A DNA stretch of 64,000 bases from Corynebacterium rhinophilum (lineage in GTDB: Bacteria > Actinomycetota > Actinomycetes > Mycobacteriales > Mycobacteriaceae), in the NCBI RefSeq assembly GCF_030227225.1, contig NZ_JASPHQ010000003.1, positions 62,001-126,000 of the forward strand, in the 5' to 3' direction. This document shows, in pieces, positions 46,648 through 56,481 of the stretch. The position numbers were made by a program, and so were the translations under genes. The stretch's first letter is position 1; every line of letters begins with the position of its first letter. The notes below the pieces were generated by a model. That model made no database searches. It saw only the letters and a program-made list of their open reading frames with translations, and was not told where the DNA came from.

Positions 46648-48069
46648 ATGCTGGATAGAAGAACCAAAATTGTCTGTACTCTCGGCCCCGCGGTAGCTAG
46701 CGGGGACGGAATTTTGCGCCTTGTAGAAGACGGCATGAACGTCGCGCGCCTTAACATGTCGCACGGCGAGCATGCGGACCACGAAGCCAATTACAAGTGG
46801 GTCCGCGAAGCCACCGAAAAGACCGGCCGGAACGTAGGTATCTTGGCCGATCTCCAGGGCCCTAAGATTCGCCTCGGCCGCTTTAAGAACGGCGAAGAGC
46901 AATGGGATAACGGTGAAATCGTCCGCATCACTGTAGACGATGTAGAAGGCACCCACGACCGCGTATCCACCACCTACAAGGGCTTGGCAGAAGACGCAAA
47001 GCCTGGCGATCGCTTGCTTATTGATGACGGCAAGGTCGCTGTCGTCTGCAAGGAAGTAGACGGCAATGACGTGGTGTGCGAGGTCACCGAGGGTGGCCCC
47101 GTATCCAATAACAAGGGCGTGTCCCTGCCCGGCATGAGCATTTCGGTGCCGGCGCTGTCTGAGAAGGACATTGAGGACCTGCGCTTTGCCCTGCAACTCG
47201 GTGTGGACTACATTGCGCTGTCCTTCGTGCGTTCGCCTGCCGATGTCGACAAGGTCCACGAGATCATGGACGAGGAAGGCCGCCGCGTGCCGGTCATCGC
47301 CAAGCTGGAAAAGCCCGAGGCCGTCGATGCCCTCGAATCCATCATCTTGGCTTTCGACGCCGTGATGATTGCCCGTGGTGACTTGGGCGTCGAGGTTCCG
47401 CTGGAAGAGGTGCCACTCTTCCAGAAGCGAGCTATCCAGATTTCCCGCGAGAACGCGAAGCCGGTCATCGTGGCCACCCAGATGCTGGATTCCATGATTG
47501 AGAACTCCCGCCCGACCCGCGCGGAGGCTTCCGACGTGGCCAACGCTGTGCTCGACGGCGCCGACGCGGTGATGCTGTCCGGCGAGACCTCCGTGGGCGC
47601 GGATCCGCACAACGTCGTGCGGACCATGTCGCGCATCGTCAAGCGCTCCGAGACCGATGGCCAGGTCCCGCCGCTGGCGCACGTCCCGCGCACCAAGCGC
47701 GGCGTGATGTCCTATTCCGCCCGCGATATTGCAGAGCGCCTGAACGCCAAGGCCATCGTTGCCTTTACCTCTTCCGGCGATACCGCAAAGCGTGTTGCTC
47801 GCCTACACTCTGACCTGCCACTGCTGGTATTCACCCCGAATGAAGATGTGCGCTCCCAGCTGGCGCTGACTTGGGGTGCAGAGACCTTCTTGAGCCCTGA
47901 CGTCAAGTCCACGGATGAGATGATGGAGGCCATCGATAAGTACTTGCTGGACTTGGACGAGTACGACGAGAATGACTTGGTTGTCGTCGTTGCAGGTACC
48001 CCTCCGGGAATCTCCGGCAATACCAACATGATTCAGTGCCACATTTTGGGAGAAACCATCAAGGACTAG
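46648..48069 (+). CDS. pyk: Pyruvate kinase
   Basis: 473 residues; converts phosphoenolpyruvate and ADP to pyruvate and ATP. RRTKIVCTLGPA at the N-terminus, MNVARLNMSHG, DLQGPKIRLG and the signature VIAKLEKPEAVDAL with its active-site Lys are present, then MIARGDLGVEV. The C-terminal regulatory domain ends IQCHILGETIKD. ATG 46648 (MLDRRTKI) is the family start; the longer frame is upstream leader. A small hairpin AGGCCA/TGGCCT (46566-46587) lies in the leader. Confidence 0.97.
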   Translation: MLDRRTKIVCTLGPAVASGDGILRLVEDGMNVARLNMSHGEHADHEANYKWVREATEKTGRNVGILADLQGPKIRLGRFKNGEEQWDNGEIVRITVDDVEGTHDRVSTTYKGLAEDAKPGDRLLIDDGKVAVVCKEVDGNDVVCEVTEGGPVSNNKGVSLPGMSISVPALSEKDIEDLRFALQLGVDYIALSFVRSPADVDKVHEIMDEEGRRVPVIAKLEKPEAVDALESIILAFDAVMIARGDLGVEVPLEEVPLFQKRAIQISRENAKPVIVATQMLDSMIENSRPTRAEASDVANAVLDGADAVMLSGETSVGADPHNVVRTMSRIVKRSETDGQVPPLAHVPRTKRGVMSYSARDIAERLNAKAIVAFTSSGDTAKRVARLHSDLPLLVFTPNEDVRSQLALTWGAETFLSPDVKSTDEMMEAIDKYLLDLDEYDENDLVVVVAGTPPGISGNTNMIQCHILGETIKD

Positions 48070-48083
48070 CGCACTGAAAAGCC

Positions 48084-48128
48084 GCCGCGCTCCCAACTCC
48101 AGTGAAAAGGGGGACGCGGCGTGTTTTT
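48084..48128 (+). terminator. Terminator of pyk
   Basis: GCCGCG-c-TCCC and GGGGA-CGCGGC form a GC-rich stem (48084-48120), followed by GTGTTTTT. Confidence 0.8.
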
Positions 48129-48136
48129 ATGTTCAG

Positions 48137-49339
48137 TTAAGCGCCCAGGTACGCCAGCACCGCTGCATGGGCAGCCTGGGTGGAGGCCTTGACCGTGGGC
48201 TCGTAATCCGGCAGGAAGTTGGCCTGGTGGTTGACCGGGGGATCGGCCACCTCGGCTTCTGGGGTGCACCCTACGTGCCAAAAGACGTACGGCACGCCCC
48301 ATGCCTGCGGGAGGTAACAGAAGTCTTCAGAAGCGGTCGAGGGCGAGGCGGTAACGGATGATTCTCCGAAGGTGGCCCTAAAGGCCTCGTTGATGGGCGA
48401 GTAGGCGGCGGCGTCGTTATCGGTGACCTCGCCGTGCGCGTAGTACTCGAAGGTGGGGTCTTTTTCGCAGCCGGAGGCCACACACTCGGCTTTTACCATG
48501 CGCTCTAAGGAGGTATAGACCTTTTCTGCCAGGGCTGGATCATAGAAGCGGGTATTGAGCACGAGCTCGGCGGAATCCGGGATGATGTTGTTTTTATCGC
48601 CTGAATGCAGCTCGCCTACGGAGATGACGAAGAACTCGTGCGGGGCTACCTCGCGGCCGACGATGGCCTGGAGCCGAGTGACGATCATCGCCGCGGTATA
48701 GGTCGGGTCGATGGAATTATGCGGCATGGAGGCGTGGGCGGATTTGCCAAAGATGCGGATGCGCAGGGAATCGCAACCGGCCATGATGGGGCCGGCGGTA
48801 TGGCGTACGGTGCCGGCGCGGCCGGGCATGATGTGTTGGCCCAGGCAAATATCGGGGCGGGGGATGCGCTCGGTGAGGTTATCGGCGATCATGTATTTCG
48901 CGCCCATGGATGATTCCTCCGCCGGCTGGAACAGGGCGAGGAAGGTGCCGGACCAAGTGTCGCGGGAGGCATCGAGAAGCGCACAGGCACCGAGCAGGGC
49001 GGTGGTGTGCATGTCATGCCCGCAGGCGTGCATGTAGTCATTGGTCGAGGAATACTCCACGCCGGTGGCTTCCTTGACCGGCAGGGCATCGAAATCGGCG
49101 CGCATGAGCGCGGTGGGTCCATCGCCGTTGCGGAAAATGGCAACCATGCCGTGCCCGCCGATGTTTTCTTCTACTTCGCAATCAAACGCCGCCAACTTTG
49201 CGCGGATGCGCGCCGCGGTGCGTTCCTCCTCGTGGGAGAGCTCGGGGTGGCGGTGCAGATCTTCGTAAAAATCCCGTTGCCACGCCAGGTCAGTATCCGC
49301 AGAGTGGACCACGGAAGCGATGTTTGTGGAATAAGACAT
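48137..49339 (-). CDS. M20-family amidohydrolase (N-acyl amino acid hydrolase type)
   Basis: 400 residues. Metal ligands of the M20D group are visible: DYMHACGHDMHTTALLG, LFQPAEESSMGAKYM (catalytic Glu pair), and later the TASEDFCYLPQ segment with its Glu-Asp. RRHPELSHEE-type sequence appears as LHRHPELSHEEERTAARI. The likely substrates are N-acylated or amidated amino acids. ATG 49339 (MSYSTN) was chosen because AAAGGG lies 8 bases upstream. It is divergent from the next gene with only 36 bases between starts. Confidence 0.92.
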   Translation of the reverse strand: MSYSTNIASVVHSADTDLAWQRDFYEDLHRHPELSHEEERTAARIRAKLAAFDCEVEENIGGHGMVAIFRNGDGPTALMRADFDALPVKEATGVEYSSTNDYMHACGHDMHTTALLGACALLDASRDTWSGTFLALFQPAEESSMGAKYMIADNLTERIPRPDICLGQHIMPGRAGTVRHTAGPIMAGCDSLRIRIFGKSAHASMPHNSIDPTYTAAMIVTRLQAIVGREVAPHEFFVISVGELHSGDKNNIIPDSAELVLNTRFYDPALAEKVYTSLERMVKAECVASGCEKDPTFEYYAHGEVTDNDAAAYSPINEAFRATFGESSVTASPSTASEDFCYLPQAWGVPYVFWHVGCTPEAEVADPPVNHQANFLPDYEPTVKASTQAAHAAVLAYLGA

Positions 49340-49375
49340 AGTTTTCATCCCTTTGGTTAGGGTAGGGTCAGCTAT

Positions 49376-49774
49376 ATGCCGACTATTCAATTCGATGTAT
49401 TGGTTCCAGATGAGCAAGCGGACCGCGTGGAGGAAATTTTTACCACTGCCACCGATAAGCTGGTAGCGGGCGGATCGCTTGCCTCCGCCGAGGTTACTCG
49501 CCCAGCAGATCCCCAATTCCCTGAGGGCTTGGAGGAACAGCTGCAGCAAAATTACCGCGATGAACATGAAGAGCGCGATTTAGAAGGCGCGCACGCCCAC
49601 CGCTATAACATCGCGGTGGAGGGAGCAACCGGCTCCGTGAACCAGCTGGCCATGGTGTTTTCGCGTTTGCTCACGCCGCACGCTGTATTGCCCAAGGACC
49701 ATGTGCTGCTGGAGGATGAATTGGCGCATGAGCGCCCGGCCATCTTTCCGTGGACGGTCGAGATTCGCCCTTAG
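49376..49774 (+). CDS. Hypothetical protein
   Basis: 132 residues, acidic, with no signal peptide or membrane segment. The pattern (TIQFDVLVPDEQADRVEEIF at the start, a His- and Glu-rich middle, and a hydrophobic FPWTVEIRP end) suggests an alpha/beta ferredoxin-like fold, but no family is recognised. TAGGGT (49363-49368) ends exactly 7 bases before the ATG, so the message is probably leaderless. It converges with the glycerate kinase gene with a 4-base overlap. Confidence 0.75.
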   Translation: MPTIQFDVLVPDEQADRVEEIFTTATDKLVAGGSLASAEVTRPADPQFPEGLEEQLQQNYRDEHEERDLEGAHAHRYNIAVEGATGSVNQLAMVFSRLLTPHAVLPKDHVLLEDELAHERPAIFPWTVEIRP

Positions 49775-50856
49775 CCCAGCTGCTTGACGATGTCCCGGGC
49801 AGCCCTAGCCAGCTGCTCCGGCATCCCACCTTCTTGGTCTAGCTCCGCGGTGAAGTTCTCGGTGTCCTGATTGATGGCCCCGGCAATGATGCCGACCGGG
49901 GTAGAGGACTCCGCCGCCAAGTCCGCGACGGTGCCAACGACCTTGCCGGTTAAGGATTGCTCATCAAAGGCGCCTTCCCCGGTGATGACGAGGTCTGCTT
50001 GAGAAATGGCATCCGCGAGGCCGAGAGCTTTCGCCACGTGGGCCCCGCCAGAAACGACGCGGGCGTGCTCATCGGTGCCCCATAGGGTGCGAGAAAGCCA
50101 GGTAAGCCCGATAGGAATGCCGCCTGCTGCACCGGTAAATTCCGTCTCTGGATCTGTGCCGGTGGCCTTGCACAATTGGAGAAGTGCCCCGGCAAGCAGT
50201 GCTACTTGTTCGCCTTCCGCGCCTTTTTGGGGTCCGTACATGGTGGCAGCCTGCATGGCCTTAGCCCGGGTATCGGCCAAGAGCGTGAAATCAACCATGC
50301 CCGCTTTGATATTTAATTGCGCGGTATCGATGGAATCGAGCTGCACCAGTGGGGCACCGCCCTTGGGTAGGGCATAGCCGCGTGCGTCGTGGGCGGCGGC
50401 GCCAAGGGCTGCAAGGATGCCCATACCGCCGTCAATGCTGGCCGTGCCGCCGAGGCCGAGCACGATGGAGGTGGCGCCGCGGGATTGGGCATCGGCAAGC
50501 AGCACGCCCGTGCCATAAGAATCCGCGTGGAGGGGATCGAGCGCGTCGCGGACCGCGGGCAGCCCAGTGGCGGCGGCGACATCGATGAAAGCCGTGTGCC
50601 CAGCGAGGAAATACTGCGCCTCGGTCAAGCGCCCCACCGCATCCGTTGTGGGCAGGGTAATGGTCTGGGTTTCCTGCCCGCCCGCCGCGGCGGCCTGGGC
50701 CAGCACTTGGGCGGTGCCTTCCCCGCCATCGGCCATCGGCAAGGTGGTGACGGTGGCGGTGGGGTAGTGCTGGCGGATTCCATTGGCTATTCCGGCTGCG
50801 GCTTCCGTGGCAGAAGCGGTACCTTTAAAAGAGTCAGGCGCGACAACAATATGCAT
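49771..50856 (-). CDS. glxK: Glycerate kinase (GarK/GlxK family)
   Basis: 361 residues; phosphorylates glycerate with ATP. The N-terminus IVVAPDSFKGTASATEAA, then LPMADGGEGTAQVL, IVLGLGGTASIDGGMGILAALG and ITGEGAFDEQSLTGKVVG are the family signatures, including the catalytic Lys-Gly and Asp residues. It stands opposite to gdhA, 201 bases from it, as in C. glutamicum. Confidence 0.93.
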   Translation of the reverse strand: MHIVVAPDSFKGTASATEAAAGIANGIRQHYPTATVTTLPMADGGEGTAQVLAQAAAAGGQETQTITLPTTDAVGRLTEAQYFLAGHTAFIDVAAATGLPAVRDALDPLHADSYGTGVLLADAQSRGATSIVLGLGGTASIDGGMGILAALGAAAHDARGYALPKGGAPLVQLDSIDTAQLNIKAGMVDFTLLADTRAKAMQAATMYGPQKGAEGEQVALLAGALLQLCKATGTDPETEFTGAAGGIPIGLTWLSRTLWGTDEHARVVSGGAHVAKALGLADAISQADLVITGEGAFDEQSLTGKVVGTVADLAAESSTPVGIIAGAINQDTENFTAELDQEGGMPEQLARAARDIVKQLG

Positions 50857-50992
50857 GCCCGCGATTATAAAGCCCGCGACCCGCGCGGCGGCTTTTTGCT
50901 AGGAATCCGAACGTTCTACAGAAAATATTTAACTTTATTATCGCAGGTAAACGCCGGTAAGTGGGGGAGTGAGAAATAATTGTACTTGCATT

Positions 50993-52404
<1,412 letters not shown>

Positions 52405-52420
52405 ACTCCCTTAACCCACG

Positions 52421-52458
52421 GCTCCCCATTTCTCCGCACCCGCGCGGAGGTGGGGAGC
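52421..52458 (+). terminator. Terminator-like hairpin after gdhA
   Basis: GCTCCCCA (52421-52428) pairs with TGGGGAGC (52451-52458), with an inner CTCCGC and GCGGAG stem (52432-52449). No T tract follows. Confidence 0.65.
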
Positions 52459-52644
52459 TTCTGCATTGCAGCGAGGACACGGCGGCCATATACGCCAGTG
52501 CCGCGGGTATGTGGAAGGAAAATGGGTTAATCGCACACGGGAATCGAATCGCACTCAGAGAGTGTTAGCCTTCGTTGCACCGGCCTGAGGATCCAAGGCG
52601 TGCCCTCCACACAATGCAGGGTGCTGCGTTGTAGAATTCCCAGC

Positions 52645-53424
52645 ATGTACCGTGTCTTTGAATCCCTTGATGAATTAGTTCAGCATTTGGAGCAGGCTTC
52701 TGGCTTTCCCATGACCTCCAATTGCTTGGTCCCCCGCCATGAGATGCTGGCGCTTCTCGATGACCTGCGCAACGCGCTGCCCGTAGAAATCGACGACGCG
52801 CAGGATGTTTTAGACAAGCAAGACGAGATTATCCGCGGCGCCGAAGAGCGCGCAGATAACACCATTAATGAGGCGTCTGCGGAGGCCACTGACATGGTGA
52901 ACCAGGCGCGCCAAAAGGCCGATACCACGGTCGCGCAGGCAGAAGAACATGCCCAACGGCTGGTGGCCGATGCCGAGGCGCGCGCCCAGGCCACGGTTGA
53001 GCAAGCCCGCGCAGATGCAGACCGCACCATTGCGCAGGCCAACGAGGAATACGAGCGCTCGGTGGCGGAGGGCCGCCAAGAACAAGAGCGTTTGGTCTCC
53101 GAATCTGAAGTCGTTCGCCGCGCCAACGAAGAAGCCAACCGGATCGTGGAAACCGCATACACCGAATCCAACCGGCTGCGCACGGAGTGCGATGACTTTG
53201 TAGATAGCAAGCTCAGCGAATTTGAAAGTTCCCTCAGCGGCCTCCTGCGCACCGTAAATTCCGATCGTTCCGCGCTGCGCGGAGGGGCAGGCGTGCGCTC
53301 TCGCGGCGGCGACTACCTGCCGTCCACTAACGCTGGGTCCCCTCGCGGTGGTGCTACCGGTGGTACCGGTGCTGCACGCTATGGCGGCGACGACGGTTAC
53401 GAGCGCCGCTATACCGAACGCTAA
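52645..53424 (+). CDS. sepIVA: SepIVA-type DivIVA-domain septation protein
   Basis: 259 residues. The N-terminus MYRVFESLDELVQHLEQASGFPMTSNCLVPR and DDAQDVLDKQDEII match the mycobacterial septation factor SepIVA. A long Ala/Glu/Gln coiled coil with 11- and 7-residue periodicity covers about 70-190, and FVDSKLSEFESSL is the conserved end. A Gly/Arg-rich tail (about 208-259) is specific to this protein. TAGAAT (52632-52637) ends exactly 7 bases before the ATG, so the gene is probably leaderless; this excludes a TTG/GTG start 45 bases upstream. As in mycobacteria it precedes yceD, rnc and mutM. Confidence 0.88.
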   Translation: MYRVFESLDELVQHLEQASGFPMTSNCLVPRHEMLALLDDLRNALPVEIDDAQDVLDKQDEIIRGAEERADNTINEASAEATDMVNQARQKADTTVAQAEEHAQRLVADAEARAQATVEQARADADRTIAQANEEYERSVAEGRQEQERLVSESEVVRRANEEANRIVETAYTESNRLRTECDDFVDSKLSEFESSLSGLLRTVNSDRSALRGGAGVRSRGGDYLPSTNAGSPRGGATGGTGAARYGGDDGYERRYTER

Positions 53425-53438
53425 AGGCTTAAGTTACA

Positions 53439-53518
53439 AGGCACGACGCTTAAGAAAGTCCTGCTGCACGGGTGATTTGCTCAAATCGCGTCACCGTGTA
53501 GCAGAACTTATTGTGCCT
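53439..53518. ncRNA. Long nested stem-loop, possible structured RNA or bidirectional terminator
   Basis: Three nested helices: AGGCAC (53439-53444) with GTGCCT (53513-53518); AAGT (53456-53459) with ACTT (53506-53509); and CTGCTGCACGGGTGA (53461-53475) with TCACCGTGTAGCAG (53491-53504), with one bulge and one G-U. The loop is about 15 bases. It lies between convergent genes. No T tract is present on either side. Confidence 0.4.
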
Positions 53519-53526
53519 GTGGGAGG

Positions 53527-53739
53527 CTAGACCGAGCTGCGCGAGGTGGAGTAGCGCGGCGTGGGGGATGATGAGGGGGCATCGGCAAGCGTGGCATCAG
53601 CAGCATTCGTAGCAGGGTGAGGGCGCTGGCTCTGGATCGCCACGAAGGCCACGATCCCTGCGCTGACCAGGCCGGGGAAGAGGAAGGTGACTAGCGCCGT
53701 GGTGAAGTAGGAGGTTAGCGAGGTCATCGAGCCGCTCAT
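53527..53739 (-). CDS. Small single-span membrane protein
   Basis: 70 residues. One hydrophobic segment (about 14-34, TALVTFLFPGLVSAGIVAFVAI) is followed by a Ser/Pro/Ala-rich tail. Its ATG overlaps the stop of the upstream membrane protein gene (4 bases), so the two form a unit. Function unknown. Confidence 0.65.
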   Translation of the reverse strand: MSGSMTSLTSYFTTALVTFLFPGLVSAGIVAFVAIQSQRPHPATNAADATLADAPSSSPTPRYSTSRSSV

Positions 53740-54143
53740 AAAGTCTTGGGGAAAAACATCGCGCTAAGGCTAATAACCGCGCCTGCGGTCAGGAACATGG
53801 CGCCGACACTAAGCAGCGCGCAGGTAAGGGCTTCGCGCGAGAGCCACGTGATGGCGGCGGCGCTGGCGGAAAATACAAGGGCGCCGGTAAGCACCGTGAG
53901 GTCGAGGCCGGAGGGGATGACCAAAATCGCGCCGGCGATAAGCCCCGCACACATGCTGAGGATAAGGGCGGAGGACAGGCGCAGGCCCTTGTCGCCGTAG
54001 ATGCCAGAGTGGTCAGCCTTGGGCAGGCGGTGGAGGACTGCCCCAGAAATGACCAAGAAGGTGGCGGGAAGGCAGCACAACACTCCGAATCTAGGAGCGA
54101 TAGCGCTCAAATCTCCTGAGGCCGCGGCCAAGTTGTAAGTCAT
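53736..54143 (-). CDS. Four-span membrane protein of unknown function
   Basis: 135 residues with about four hydrophobic segments (18-38, 54-75, 78-98 and 104-128 approximately), largely Ala/Leu/Ile. There is no motif beyond the membrane pattern. It is coupled to the small single-span protein downstream and divergent from yceD. Confidence 0.72.
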   Translation of the reverse strand: MTYNLAAASGDLSAIAPRFGVLCCLPATFLVISGAVLHRLPKADHSGIYGDKGLRLSSALILSMCAGLIAGAILVIPSGLDLTVLTGALVFSASAAAITWLSREALTCALLSVGAMFLTAGAVISLSAMFFPKTL

Positions 54144-54293
54144 GCTTTCAGGCTAAGGCCGCCGCGGCCTGCGGGAAAGGGAAAACCGGCAAGCCATAGC
54201 GCTTTATGCCCAAACCTTCAGTTTCTTGCCAGAAAATGCGGTCATGCCAGCAACTACGCGGAGTTTGCGAGGCAGGGTAGACTACCAACTGTT

Positions 54294-54842
54294 ATGACAT
54301 CTCCATTGAAGTTCGATGTGGGCGATTTATTAAACGCCCAAGGCGCTGACGCACTGCCGGAACAACGCACCCAGACGGGCCCTGCACCGGAAAGGATTGG
54401 CGTGGAAATGATCGCCATCCCCAAAGGCGAAGATCTCACCGTTGCTGCGACCCTGACCCCGCTGGGCTCAGGGGTGTTGGTTGATGCGGATATCTCCGGT
54501 GTTCTCACGGGCGAATGTGCGCGCTGCTTAAATGAGCTACACCCGCAGCTGGATCTGCACGTGACTCAGGTCTTTGCCGCCGATGAGTCCTTTGTCAGCG
54601 GCGATGAAGCCGATTCTGACGATGCCGGTTCGGGCGATGAAATTCCCGAAATCCAAGACGATGAGCTGGATCTACTCCAGGCGGTTATCGATGAAGCCGG
54701 CCTGAATCTTCCCTTCGCCCCCGTCTGCGAAGACGGCTGCGATATCCAGACCCCAGAGGGTGTGACCACCGGAATCTCCGGGGAAGAAGAGGAAGCGGAG
54801 AAGATAGACCCGCGCTGGGCAGGTCTGGAGAAATTCCTATGA
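54294..54842 (+). CDS. yceD: YceD family protein (DUF177)
   Basis: 182 residues. The family core is visible in LTGECARCLNELHPQLDLHV, and a second Cys pair in VCEDGCDI. YceD homologues are linked to 23S rRNA or ribosome maturation and normally precede rpmF (L32); here rpmF is absent and rnc follows with ATGA overlap. The acidic region (about 100-130) is Asp/Glu-rich. TAGACT lies 10 bases before the ATG, implying a very short leader. Confidence 0.92.
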   Translation: MTSPLKFDVGDLLNAQGADALPEQRTQTGPAPERIGVEMIAIPKGEDLTVAATLTPLGSGVLVDADISGVLTGECARCLNELHPQLDLHVTQVFAADESFVSGDEADSDDAGSGDEIPEIQDDELDLLQAVIDEAGLNLPFAPVCEDGCDIQTPEGVTTGISGEEEEAEKIDPRWAGLEKFL

Positions 54843-55609
54843 GCCGCAAGAAGAAGCTAACGGGGCAAGAGGCGTGGGAAGCTACCTTTGCGGCGGTCGA
54901 TCACACCCCGCTCTTGGAATCGCTCGACGTTGCCCTGGAACCGGACAATCTGCGCTTGGCGCTCACGCACCGTTCTTTTGCCAATGAAAACGGGCACCTG
55001 CCTAATAACGAGCGCCTTGAGTTTTTGGGCGATGCCGTCTTAGGGCTATCGGTGGCCGCGAAACTATACGTGACGTATCCATCGCGCCCCGAATCCGATA
55101 TCTCTAAGATGCGCGCGTCCATCGTCTCGCGCTATGGTCTTTCCGATGTCGCGCGTGAAATCAACCTAGGCCCGCATATCCTACTGGGCAAGGGTGAACA
55201 GTCCACCGGTGGGCGCGATAAGGATTCCATCCTTGCGGATACCACCGAGGCGATTTTCGGCGCCATTTATCGCGAGCACGGCTTTGAAACCGCCCGCGAT
55301 GTGATCCTGCGCCTCTTCGCGGAAAAGATCGATAATGCCTCCGTCAGTGGCCGCCACTTGGACTGGAAGACCACCTTGCAGGAGCTGTGTGCCGAGCTGA
55401 AGGCACCCATGCCGGTGTATTCGGCAACCGCTACCGGCCCAGAACACGATCAAACCTTCAGCGCGGTTGCCACCGTCGCCGGGCTGACCGTGGGGCACGG
55501 GCAGGGCCACAATAAGAAATTAGCGGAACAGCAGGCCGCGCAAGAGGCATGCCAAACCCTGCGCGAAACCCCGTTGCTGGTGCAAGGGACCGCTCATAAA
55601 GAAGGCTAA
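54839..55609 (+). CDS. rnc: Ribonuclease III
   Basis: 256 residues; cleaves double-stranded RNA, including rRNA precursors. The signature NERLEFLGDAVLGLSVA (about 58-74) holds the catalytic acidic residues, and DTTEAIFGAIY the second set. A double-stranded RNA-binding domain occupies about 175-245 (KTTLQELCAEL to EQQAAQEACQTL). It starts inside yceD and is followed by mutM after three bases. Confidence 0.97.
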   Translation: MSRKKKLTGQEAWEATFAAVDHTPLLESLDVALEPDNLRLALTHRSFANENGHLPNNERLEFLGDAVLGLSVAAKLYVTYPSRPESDISKMRASIVSRYGLSDVAREINLGPHILLGKGEQSTGGRDKDSILADTTEAIFGAIYREHGFETARDVILRLFAEKIDNASVSGRHLDWKTTLQELCAELKAPMPVYSATATGPEHDQTFSAVATVAGLTVGHGQGHNKKLAEQQAAQEACQTLRETPLLVQGTAHKEG

Positions 55610-55612
55610 ATA

Positions 55613-56428
55613 ATGCCAGAGTTGCCCGAAGTAGAATCGGTGCGCCGCGGGGTGGAAACCTACGTCGTGGGCCAAGAGATTACGGCGGTAGACATTGCGC
55701 ACCCGCGGGCGAACCGCGGCCAAGATGAGCCGCTCGCGGGCCTTATAGTGGGCAAGGAAATCGCCGCGGTCGCCCGCCGTGGCAAATTCATGTGGCTGGA
55801 ATTCGTGGGGGAGGACCCGATGGATAGCCACCGCGACGTGCTTTTTATTCACCTAGGCATGTCGGGGCAGCTGCGCATCGGCCACACCGACTCCCCGCAT
55901 CGCCGCATTACGGTAGAGCTCAGCGATGGCACCGAGCTGCACTTCGTGGATCAGCGCACCTTTGGATACTGGCTGTATGCGCCGTGGTCCAAGATTTCGC
56001 ATATCGGCTTGGATCCATTGGAACCCGATTTTGATATCGCCAGCGCCGCGCGCCGCCTGCGGCAGAAGAAAACCGCGGCAAAAACGGCGCTATTGGATCA
56101 AACGCTGGTATCTGGCATTGGCAATATCTACGCAGATGAAGCGCTGTGGGCAGCACGTATTTCACCGCGCAAGAAGGCTTCTGTGCTGCGTCAGAAAGAC
56201 GCGGTGGCGCTATTAAGCGCGGCGCAGACCGTGATGTCGGCCGCCCTCAAAGCGGGGGGAACCAGCTTTGATTCTTTGTACGTTAACGTCAATGGTGAAT
56301 CTGGCTATTTCGCGCGCTCGCTTGCCGCCTATGGCCGCGCTGGCCAGCCATGTTCCCGCTGCGGCACACCTATTGAGCGGTGTGTAATCGGGGGACGCTC
56401 GAGCCATTATTGCCCCCACTGTCAATAA
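55613..56428 (+). CDS. mutM: Formamidopyrimidine-DNA glycosylase
   Basis: 271 residues; removes oxidised purines. The N-terminus MPELPEVESVRRG carries the catalytic Pro2 and Glu3 after Met removal. RRGKFMW contains the conserved Lys, GIGNIYADEALW is the helix-two-turn-helix region, and the C-terminal zinc finger is CSRCGTPIERCVIGGRSSHYCPHCQ, listed here as CSRC near 247 and CPHC near 267. It is the last gene of the yceD-rnc-mutM run. Confidence 0.97.
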   Translation: MPELPEVESVRRGVETYVVGQEITAVDIAHPRANRGQDEPLAGLIVGKEIAAVARRGKFMWLEFVGEDPMDSHRDVLFIHLGMSGQLRIGHTDSPHRRITVELSDGTELHFVDQRTFGYWLYAPWSKISHIGLDPLEPDFDIASAARRLRQKKTAAKTALLDQTLVSGIGNIYADEALWAARISPRKKASVLRQKDAVALLSAAQTVMSAALKAGGTSFDSLYVNVNGESGYFARSLAAYGRAGQPCSRCGTPIERCVIGGRSSHYCPHCQ

Positions 56429-56481
56429 GCCTGCACCCGTGAGATTCACGTTGTGCACCTTTAGGCAGTAAATTAATTCGC

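Noticed and set aside
48137..49567. Long form of the M20 amidohydrolase starting at 49567
   Set aside because: The extension overlaps the divergent gene at 49376 and lacks homology; a well-spaced ribosome binding site supports ATG 49339.
52530..52600. T-loop-like sequence (GATTCGATTCCC on the minus strand) suggesting a tRNA
   Set aside because: No 5-bp T stem, anticodon arm or acceptor stem can be folded around it.
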